Source of the DNA: JBFHES01 sp041584015
Lineage (GTDB): Bacteria; Bacteroidota; Bacteroidia; Bacteroidales; M50B96
Assembly (NCBI GenBank): GCA_041584015.1
Contig: JBFHES010000174.1
Coordinates: forward strand, 1 to 10,229
Direction of reading: 5' to 3'
DNA: 10,229 nt
Shown: positions 1 through 6,080 of the stretch, piece by piece
Layout of the letters: each line of letters starts with the position of its first letter
Numbering within the stretch: position 1 is the first letter of the stretch
Notes under the pieces: generated by a model
Seen by the model: only the letters and a program-made list of their open reading frames with translations
Told to the model about the DNA's origin: nothing
Database searches by the model: none
Program-made: the position numbers and the translations under genes

Positions 1-2131
1 CAGGCTTACGAGTCAATAAGATTCTATAAAGATCATCTTTCTGAGAGAATAAAGGTACTGCAAGCATTGCTTGATATGTATCCTGAACTTTAACTACGTC
101 ATCAGGATAAACAGCCTCTGTAGTTGTATAGAATAATGGTCTTGCATAAATAGCACTTGGGATACGCAAGGTTACACCAGCACCAATGGTAACTCTTGAA
201 AGAACTGTAGTACCACCATCTTCAGTTGTAAAATGAGTTGTGTCTAGTTCAAAATTACCGTTGTACTTTGTATTTAACTCTGCTTCATATTGGTCGAAAA
301 CATCTAATGAAACATAATCAGCTGCATTTGTCCACTCAACACTATCAATACTATTTTCATCATTAAAGCTTTCCCATAGGTCGAATAAGGTAACAAACGG
401 AGCTACTTTATAATTTTCAACATCGCCAATATTAGCTTCATTGTTATTCCAATAATGAGTAAGAACTGTTCTATTGTAAAAATATCTCCCAGTTTCATAC
501 ATATCAGTTCCTGGCTCCTGGCTACGTCTTAATGCACCATAATATACAGTTGCAAAACTTACTCTTGGGTCAAGCTCTGATAAAGCAACACCACCACCGT
601 CGCCACCAAGTACTTCAACAAAATTGTTACTTGAGTTTCCATCACCATCGTTATAAAGGGTACCATTATCCTGAGCACCACCAATTACGTTGTCATGTCC
701 GTCGCAATCAATCTTGAAAAACTGAATTGTACTATAGTTCTTGTTTAGGGAAACGAAGCTGTTTCCAGCATCCATTGTTCTGTATACACCACCATCGGTA
801 CCAACTAAAATACTGTTATTACCTTGTCCGTAATTCGGGTGGAACGTGATTGCGTGATGATCTGCATGTACATATAGATATGAATCTTCAGAAACATAAC
901 CAGAAGAAATAACCGGCCAGTTACCTTCAGCAATCGGAGACCATTTGTGCATACTGCTTTGTCCACCAATCATTATACGCTCAGGGTCATCAGGAAAAAC
1001 GGCAATTACGTTATCATATTTACCTTGATTACCTAATGGCTGAAAATATTGTGATCCACCTGGAGCAATTACTTCCCAAGTGTCACCTTTATCTTTTGTT
1101 TGATAAATAGCCTTTAGTGTTCCGTTTGCTTTTGCAGCCTGGCAATAGATATAGTTAGGATCGGAAGGAGCAATAGCAAATTCTAATCGACCACTATCTG
1201 ATTTTGGTGAACCTACTGTATATGACATAGTAGTTAAATCGCCACCTTTAGCAACGTATGTTTTATCGTCAATAGCAGCAACAACAGTTCCATCGCTACC
1301 AACTTTAACATCCATACATAATTTTGTTTTATTGATTCCAAGTGCTGCAATTGTATTCCAAGTTGCACCAGCATCGGTTGAATAAAGCAAACCTTTATAA
1401 GTTGCAGCATAAATAAGATTAGCATCATTAGGATCAGCAGCTAAACGATTAACAAATCGGAAAGTAAGCTGTTGGTCAGTTGTAGTCCATGTAGAGGCAA
1501 CACGCGTAAAAGTTTCGCCATCAGTAGACTTCCAGATACCATTTCCTGCACCTGCTAAATCTTGATTATCTGATTGGAAGAAATTGTTATAGTTACTCTT
1601 CATACTACCGTTTATCTCTCCGGTACCGAAGTAGATATCACCGTTGCTCGCTTGTGTAATACAGCTTACAAACAAATTGGTAATATCACCAGAAAGTGCA
1701 TCGCCCTGGTAATTCACTTTTCCCCATGACTGTCCAGCAGTAGTTGATTTCCATAAACCACCACTTACACTACCTGCAAATAAAGTGTTAGGGTTACGAT
1801 GATCGAACATAAGTGCTCTTGTACGTCCACCCATATTGTTCGGGCCCATCTCTTTCCAAGTAAATTCAGTTGCACCAACAGCTTTGTTTTTTGAGCTCAT
1901 TCCGGCTTGAGCCTGAGCTGCGAGTACTGCCTCTGCTTTAATCTCTCCATTAATATCAGCCTGACGAGCATACCAGTATGCAGCTGCACCACGGTATCCC
2001 TTCTCAGCAAATAAGCCATCGTTACTTCTTGGTACATACTGACACTCTTTTGGGTTCGACATGAACATTAGTGCCGTTATACCTACGATAACAAGTCCTC
2101 CAACAATAAATAATAATTGCTTCTTTTTCAT
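1..2131 (-). CDS. Asp-box (BNR/sortilin-like) beta-propeller surface or secreted protein, C-terminus beyond the window
   Basis: An open frame runs from an ATG at 2131 to the left edge, giving 710 codons with no stop. Residues 1-4 are MKKK, followed by a hydrophobic segment (about 6-24). No signal-peptidase site is obvious and Cys30 is not in a good lipobox, so this may be a membrane anchor or an uncleaved signal. From about residue 90 the protein is built of propeller blades with Asp-box motifs (S/T-x-D-x-G-x-x-W/F): 129-136, 202-208, 251-258, 345-352 and 452-459. GPNNMGGRTRA (96-106) and GGAQDNG (484-490) are typical of Bacteroidota 'glycosyl hydrolase, BNR repeat' or sortilin-like proteins. 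Such propellers usually bind or cleave polymers outside the cell, but I see no basis for assigning a catalytic activity. The missing end may carry a type IX secretion signal. The family call is secure; the function is not. Confidence 0.85.
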   Translation of the reverse strand, partial: MKKKQLLFIVGGLVIVGITALMFMSNPKECQYVPRSNDGLFAEKGYRGAAAYWYARQADINGEIKAEAVLAAQAQAGMSSKNKAVGATEFTWKEMGPNNMGGRTRALMFDHRNPNTLFAGSVSGGLWKSTTAGQSWGKVNYQGDALSGDITNLFVSCITQASNGDIYFGTGEINGSMKSNYNNFFQSDNQDLAGAGNGIWKSTDGETFTRVASTWTTTDQQLTFRFVNRLAADPNDANLIYAATYKGLLYSTDAGATWNTIAALGINKTKLCMDVKVGSDGTVVAAIDDKTYVAKGGDLTTMSYTVGSPKSDSGRLEFAIAPSDPNYIYCQAAKANGTLKAIYQTKDKGDTWEVIAPGGSQYFQPLGNQGKYDNVIAVFPDDPERIMIGGQSSMHKWSPIAEGNWPVISSGYVSEDSYLYVHADHHAITFHPNYGQGNNSILVGTDGGVYRTMDAGNSFVSLNKNYSTIQFFKIDCDGHDNVIGGAQDNGTLYNDGDGNSSNNFVEVLGGDGGGVALSELDPRVSFATVYYGALRRSQEPGTDMYETGRYFYNRTVLTHYWNNNEANIGDVENYKVAPFVTLFDLWESFNDENSIDSVEWTNAADYVSLDVFDQYEAELNTKYNGNFELDTTHFTTEDGGTTVLSRVTIGAGVTLRIPSAIYARPLFYTTTEAVYPDDVVKVQDTYQAMLAVPLFSQKDDLYRILLTRKP

Positions 2132-2178
2132 TTTATAAATGTTTCAAATATCTTGTGTTTTCTAATATTTAAGAGCCA

Positions 2179-2212
2179 TAAAAGTACAATAATCATTAAG
2201 AAATAAAAACAA
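2179..2212 (-). promoter_or_regulatory. Possible Bacteroidota-type promoter for the Asp-box gene
   Basis: Read on the minus strand, TACTTTTA (2186 down to 2179) matches the Bacteroidota -7 box TAnnTTTG at all but the last position. A TTG (2212-2210) lies 23 bases upstream as a possible -33 element. This would give a leader of about 40 nt before the ATG at 2131. Both boxes are short and the DNA is AT-rich, so chance is possible. I see no better box in the rest of the 296-bp gap between 2132 and 2427. Confidence 0.3.
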
Positions 2213-2379
2213 TTTAACACTCCTTTAAGATACATGTTCTAAAGCATATAGGCTCTGAATTTGCGCTCATCTAGAAATATATTCTTGATTAAGATTACGT
2301 TAATTTGACAATTCCATAAACCAAATGAATGTTTTTTCATTTTGGCACCAATCATATGTTGTTAACTGGGCAGAATTGT

Positions 2380-2405
2380 TGATAACTTTCAATGGAAAGT
2401 TATCA
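2380..2405 (-). terminator. Perfect 11-bp-stem hairpin after the beta-barrel gene, probable terminator
   Basis: TGATAACTTTC and GAAAGTTATCA are perfect inverted copies around a 4-base AATG loop. The hairpin starts 22 bases beyond the stop codon (2428-2430) of the minus-strand gene upstream of it, which is where an intrinsic terminator would sit. The downstream side on the minus strand (ACAATTC) lacks a real U-tract and the stem is AT-rich. It could therefore instead be an mRNA 3'-end stabiliser or a protein-binding palindrome. Confidence 0.5.
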
Positions 2406-2427
2406 GATACGCAAAGTATACGGCTGT

Positions 2428-3210
2428 TTAGTAAGCATCGAGGATGCGCCCGATGCGATAGGTAAGAAAGAAAGTTAAAAAGAATTGCTTTGATTTATCC
2501 GATGCCGAATACATTATCGGCACATTATCAATATAGCCATCCAACATGATTCCGGCTTCAAAGGCATTGTATAACTCATCGCTGGTACTATAATCGAAAC
2601 TTGCACCTAAGGTAAGATGCACACCAGGAACAAAGGTCGAGTTCTCAATCCCTTCTAAAAACGAAGCATTTCCAATAATTGTTCCACCTCCACCATGTGA
2701 ATTAATCATGTTCTTTTCCAAAAATGTTTCAAATCCCTCAATAGACTCCTCTCCATCAGGATAGATGACTTCATACATTTTAGGTTTAAGCATTGCTACT
2801 GCAGGTCCCACGGTAATGAAATATCTAATGGCCAGCCCCTCTTTATCAAACTTTCCAAAAAGCTCCTTTTGTATTCCATACTCAACATGGAAATTGTAAA
2901 GTGAATTTATTTTCCCATAAACAAATGACTTGCTTTGATTGAGATATGAAACGGATTTAATTTCTTTTGGATCCTTAATATAGTCAATACCTCCCTGAAT
3001 CAGCATTTTCTTATCCACAGAAACAAAACGCCCATACCTGTACGATGCACCATATCCACTAGAGTTTAAGCTGACTCCAATTGATCGTTCATTTCGAAAG
3101 ATAATGGTAGATTCGTCCTGGACTTCTCCCTGTCCCAATATTTCTCCCCCAGAGAGTGCCGTAAGCACTACCAGACAGCAAAAACATATGAAACCAATTC
3201 GTGAATTCAT
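2428..3210 (-). CDS. Secreted outer-membrane beta-barrel-like protein of a Bacteroidota hypothetical family
   Basis: This is a 260-residue protein with an N-terminal signal sequence (hydrophobic about 5-20, likely cut near Gln27). The mature part has alternating aromatic/glycine strands such as GYGASYRYG (52-60) and ends in an aromatic-rich strand (about 243-260, FFLTFFLTYRIG), as expected of an outer-membrane barrel. The block FRNERSIGV (38-46) and the KDPKEIKS motif (79-86) resemble a family I recall from many Bacteroidota as 'hypothetical' or 'outer membrane beta-barrel protein'; no biochemical role is known to me. A 41-residue lipoprotein gene ends 61 bp upstream on the same strand, so the two are probably co-transcribed. 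A strong hairpin follows the stop. The ATG at 3210 is chosen because the signal sequence begins directly there. Confidence 0.75.
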   Translation of the reverse strand: MNSRIGFICFCCLVVLTALSGGEILGQGEVQDESTIIFRNERSIGVSLNSSGYGASYRYGRFVSVDKKMLIQGGIDYIKDPKEIKSVSYLNQSKSFVYGKINSLYNFHVEYGIQKELFGKFDKEGLAIRYFITVGPAVAMLKPKMYEVIYPDGEESIEGFETFLEKNMINSHGGGGTIIGNASFLEGIENSTFVPGVHLTLGASFDYSTSDELYNAFEAGIMLDGYIDNVPIMYSASDKSKQFFLTFFLTYRIGRILDAY

Positions 3211-3271
3211 TGAATGAGAAACGTGACTGATACTGATTAAAGTATCTATGTAAACTTATTTTACAGAATGT

Positions 3272-3397
3272 TTATGCAGTGGCCTCTTGCTCGGTTTCAA
3301 CCGAACCATAAGCCGGACATGCCTGATGCGACTTGCAACTTGACATGCCAATTCCAATAAAAATAAGAAGTGCTAATATGATGTACGTCTTTTTCAT
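3272..3397 (-). CDS. Small SSC-type lipoprotein, 41 residues
   Basis: Translation from the ATG at 3397 gives 41 residues and a TAA stop (3272-3274). It starts MKKTYII, has a hydrophobic segment at about 5-17, and then a lipobox GMSSC with Cys21 as the lipidation site. The mature peptide would be only 21 residues (CKSHQACPAYGSVETEQEATA is residues 21-41), with a second cysteine at 27 and an acidic tail. SSCKSH followed by CPAYG resembles short lipoproteins I recall from other Bacteroidota, but the function is unknown. It lies directly upstream of the beta-barrel gene (61-bp gap) and has its own -7-like box about 36 bp upstream. The complete lipoprotein architecture in so short a frame makes it a real gene rather than a chance ORF. 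Confidence 0.8.
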   Translation of the reverse strand: MKKTYIILALLIFIGIGMSSCKSHQACPAYGSVETEQEATA

Positions 3398-3432
3398 AAT
3401 CTAATTGTTTACTCTAGTTTCTAAAGTTCCAA

Positions 3433-3440
3433 CAAAAATA
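3433..3440 (-). promoter_or_regulatory. -7 box for the lipoprotein/beta-barrel unit
   Basis: On the minus strand these bases read TATTTTTG, an exact match to the Bacteroidota -7 consensus TAnnTTTG. It lies 35 bases before the lipoprotein ATG at 3397, implying a leader of roughly 30 nt. No clear TTG stands at the expected -33 distance, so only one of the two elements is supported. Confidence 0.4.
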
Positions 3441-3482
3441 TAATTTTTTTGTTTCTACAGAGTTTATTTTTATTAACCCATA

Positions 3483-3499
3483 CAATATTACTAATATTG
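3483..3499. promoter_or_regulatory. 17-bp palindrome, candidate operator in front of the nitroreductase gene
   Basis: CAATATTA and TAATATTG are perfect inverted 8-bp arms around a single central C. The right arm itself resembles a -7 box (TAATATTG against TAnnTTTG) and ends 26 bases before the nitroreductase ATG at 3526. A dimeric repressor bound here would cover the promoter. No regulator gene is adjacent. AT-rich DNA yields such palindromes by chance more often than GC-rich DNA, so this is a candidate only. Confidence 0.4.
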
Positions 3500-3525
3500 C
3501 TCAGTATTATTAAACAAAATTCAAA

Positions 3526-4278
3526 ATGATTCAAACAATTTTTGAACACCGATCAATAAGAAAATACAAATCTGATCCAATTCCTGAGAATGTACTTAAT
3601 GAGGTATTAACGGCAGGTACCAGAGCATCAACAACCGGAAACATGCAAGTATACAGTATGGTTGTTACAAAAGACGAAGCGATAAAAGAGCAACTTTGGG
3701 AGTCGCACTTTAAGCAGGATATGGTAAAAAAGGCACCAGTAGTTATTACTTTTTGTGCAGATTTTAACAGATTCAATAAATGGTGTGAACAACGAAAGGC
3801 TGTTCCCGGATATGACAATTTCCTCTCGTTTACTACCGCAGCTATTGATGCTTTGCTCGTTTCTCAGAACGTTGCATTAGAAGCAGAAGCCCATAATTTA
3901 GGTATTTGCTACCTTGGCACGACCACCTATATGGCAGAAAAAATCATAAATATTTTGGATTTACCCAAAGGTGTAGTACCTATCACAACGCTTGTTGTTG
4001 GTTATCCGGATGAAACTCCTGAGCTTACTGATCGACTACCTTTGGATGCTGTAGTTCATTATGAAAAATATACAGACTATACCGAAGCTGCCATTGACAA
4101 ACTTTATGCTGAAAAGGAAGCACTGGATTCAACGAAAGAACTGCTCAAGGTAAACGACAAAGAAACCCTTGCACAGATTTTCACCGACAATAGATACAAA
4201 AAGCAAGACAACGTGCATTTCTCCAATGCTTTTCTTGGGATTCTCGAGAAGCAGGGTTTTATGAATAACGAACAGTAA
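3526..4278 (+). CDS. FMN-dependent nitroreductase family oxidoreductase (NfsA/FRP-like)
   Basis: This 250-residue cytoplasmic flavoenzyme has the usual family length. The N-terminal HRSIRKY (8-14) is the phosphate/ribityl-binding arginine motif of nitroreductases, followed by STTGNMQVYS (35-44), the second FMN-contact loop. LGICYLG (125-131) and TTLVVGYPDE (154-163), followed by RLPLDAVVHYEKY, match the core and C-terminal extension of the NfsA/flavin reductase P subgroup. Such enzymes are homodimers that use NAD(P)H to reduce nitro compounds, quinones or free flavin; the physiological substrate cannot be read from sequence. The ATG at 3526 puts the HRSIRKY motif at the normal distance from the N-terminus. 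The palindrome 26 bp upstream may control it. An Omp85 gene follows after 45 bp on the same strand and may be co-transcribed. Confidence 0.92.
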   Translation: MIQTIFEHRSIRKYKSDPIPENVLNEVLTAGTRASTTGNMQVYSMVVTKDEAIKEQLWESHFKQDMVKKAPVVITFCADFNRFNKWCEQRKAVPGYDNFLSFTTAAIDALLVSQNVALEAEAHNLGICYLGTTTYMAEKIINILDLPKGVVPITTLVVGYPDETPELTDRLPLDAVVHYEKYTDYTEAAIDKLYAEKEALDSTKELLKVNDKETLAQIFTDNRYKKQDNVHFSNAFLGILEKQGFMNNEQ

Positions 4279-4323
4279 ACAGTCCACAAGATGTTCTTTC
4301 ATCAGAACTAATTAATATTTTAC

Positions 4324-6027
4324 ATGAAAAGATGTATAACTACAGCTCTCCTATTTTACTTTGGTTTAGCACAGTTGTACATCTTTTCTCAGTCTTCACA
4401 AATCCCGGTCTGTTTAAGCCTTGCAGACGATCCAACTCAAAAAGACTGCATACACTCTTTCAATATTAACAGGGGTGACACCCTGGAGCTCTATGCCATA
4501 CTTAATCGTGAATTACTGAATATCCAATCAGAAGGGTATCTGACTGCAAACATCATAAATATAAGCTATGGTGATTCTGTCATAAAAGTACTTGCCCAAA
4601 GAAACAAGCTTTTCAAATGGGAGACTTTGACGATAGCAGGACTAAGCGATGAGGATATTCGTAAGGCAGGAATAAAGGAACGCAAATTTATTGGAAGTAA
4701 AATAAGCGCAAAAAATGTTACCTCAATTATAGATGCTATCCTTAGTTATCTAGAAAATAATGGTTATCCATTTGCACGGGCAAAGCTCAGGCTTAACGAA
4801 ATTAACGGCGCTTATGCCAGTGCAATTCTTGAAATCGTTAAAGAGCAGCATTATATTATCGATGAGTTCTTCATTAAAGGATTTGATCATTTTGGCGCAC
4901 ACTATCTATACCGGCAGATTGGGATAAAACCCGGCATCAGTTATAATGAACAACAAATAAAGAATATCTCGCAAAATATTAAGAACATTACCTTTTTTGA
5001 AGAAATGCGTCAGGTAGAGGTTGAATTTGGAGATAGCCTGGCAGACCTATTTTTATACCTGAAGAAGAAAAAAGCAAATAAATTCTATGGTATACTTGGA
5101 ATTGCTCCCTCCGATCAAACAACTGGAAAACTGCTGTTAACCGGAGAACTAAGTTTCCAGCTAACCAATGCCATTAAAAAGGGCGAATCAATCCGTTTCA
5201 ATTGGAACAAGTTAGAGCAAAGCAGCCAAAACCTGACCCTAGGCATCAATTATCCTTTTTTATTTAAAACACCGCTCGGCATCGATGCTTCATTTCTACT
5301 AGACAAACAGGACAGTAGTTATTTAAATACCAATAGCAGGCTGGGCATCATCTATTCCTATATAGGAGGAAACTCGATTCAGCTCTTTTACAATAAGATT
5401 AATTCGAACAAGCTTAGTAATTTGGTTGAAAACATTAAAAGCAGCAGTGCCAATTTAATTGGAATGGGAATTAATCACACCAGAATTAATTACCTCCTAA
5501 ATCCAAGTAGCGGCTATTTTATTGACTTAAAAGTAGCCACCGGATCGAAACGAATAAATGATACAGAATCGGAGAATAGCGAAAATAAACAAACCAGTGT
5601 TTTGGCCAATTGTGGCGCTTACGTGCCGATTGGAAGAAAAGCAACCATATACTTACACAGCCAAACAAAACTTATTCAATCCAAGGAATTATACGTGAAT
5701 GAACTTTATCGGCTGGGGGGGCTGTATACCGTTCGTGGATTTGATGAGCAAAGCCTAAATGCATCGTTCTACGAAGTAGTAACAATTGAGCCACGCTACT
5801 TATTTGAGAAGAACTCAAACGTTTTTCTATTCATAGACGCTGCTTACTTTGAAGAAAACTACGAAAACTTCCAGGACAAAAACTACATTCTTGGTTTTGG
5901 TCTGGGAACAAGCTTTCAAACAAGAGCGGGAATCTTCACGATTAATTACGCACTAGGTAAAGAAGAAAACATGCCTATTCAGTTCAAGAATGCCAAAATC
6001 CACTTCGGATTTTCTAACATTTTCTAA
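4324..6027 (+). CDS. Omp85-superfamily outer-membrane protein (BamA/TamA-like) with two POTRA domains
   Basis: This is a 567-residue outer-membrane protein. A signal sequence (about 1-23, ending FSQ-SSQ) leads into a region of about 70 residues I cannot assign. Two POTRA-like units follow (about 98-175 and 176-250; the second begins FFIKGFDHFG and ends LYLKKKK), then a 16-strand-type barrel (about 254-567). The diagnostic loop-6 motif is VRGF at 470-473, inside LYRLGGLYTVRGF, and the protein ends with an aromatic residue (GFSNIF), the usual beta-signal. It is far shorter than BamA (about 800 residues) and close to TamA or two-partner-secretion transporters in size, so it is probably an accessory assembly or export pore rather than the essential BamA. 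No TamB or secreted partner gene is adjacent. Its stop lies 16 bp from that of the convergent protease gene. A G7 run (5715-5721) falls inside the conserved motif. Confidence 0.88.
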   Translation: MKRCITTALLFYFGLAQLYIFSQSSQIPVCLSLADDPTQKDCIHSFNINRGDTLELYAILNRELLNIQSEGYLTANIINISYGDSVIKVLAQRNKLFKWETLTIAGLSDEDIRKAGIKERKFIGSKISAKNVTSIIDAILSYLENNGYPFARAKLRLNEINGAYASAILEIVKEQHYIIDEFFIKGFDHFGAHYLYRQIGIKPGISYNEQQIKNISQNIKNITFFEEMRQVEVEFGDSLADLFLYLKKKKANKFYGILGIAPSDQTTGKLLLTGELSFQLTNAIKKGESIRFNWNKLEQSSQNLTLGINYPFLFKTPLGIDASFLLDKQDSSYLNTNSRLGIIYSYIGGNSIQLFYNKINSNKLSNLVENIKSSSANLIGMGINHTRINYLLNPSSGYFIDLKVATGSKRINDTESENSENKQTSVLANCGAYVPIGRKATIYLHSQTKLIQSKELYVNELYRLGGLYTVRGFDEQSLNASFYEVVTIEPRYLFEKNSNVFLFIDAAYFEENYENFQDKNYILGFGLGTSFQTRAGIFTINYALGKEENMPIQFKNAKIHFGFSNIF

Positions 6028-6041
6028 GTAAACTATAAGAA

Positions 6042-6080
6042 GACTAATTTGCAGGATATACAAGCACTGCAGCATTAGTC
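6042..6080. terminator. Imperfect inverted repeat at the convergent gene ends, possible terminator
   Basis: GACTAAT (6042-6048) pairs with ATTAGTC (6074-6080), and TGCAG (6050-6054) pairs with CTGCA (6067-6071), giving a bulged 12-bp stem with a 12-base loop. It starts 15 bases after the Omp85 stop codon and overlaps the last codons of the convergent protease gene. No strong T-tract follows on the plus strand, so a terminator role for the Omp85 transcript is tentative. Confidence 0.25.

Noticed and set aside
532..1428. Short frames at 532-717 (+) and 1234-1428 (-) inside the Asp-box gene
   Set aside because: They are histidine- or leucine-rich frames in other phases of a well-supported coding region; shadows.
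2239..2340. 33-codon minus-strand frame starting MKKHSFGLW in the gap before the Asp-box gene
   Set aside because: It has no signal sequence, lipobox or recognisable motif, and its content reads like untranslated AT-rich DNA; probably chance.
3229..3246. 6-bp inverted repeat GATACT/AGTATC between the lipoprotein and barrel genes
   Set aside because: The stem is short and AT-rich with no tail. It is too weak for a terminator and does not argue against co-transcription.
3531..4289. Minus-strand frames at 3531-3818 and 4104-4289 opposite the nitroreductase
   Set aside because: They are antisense shadows with no domain features. The nitroreductase motifs fix the real frame.
4293..4308. 5-bp inverted repeat GTTCT/AGAAC between the nitroreductase and Omp85 genes
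   Set aside because: The stem is too short to separate from chance.
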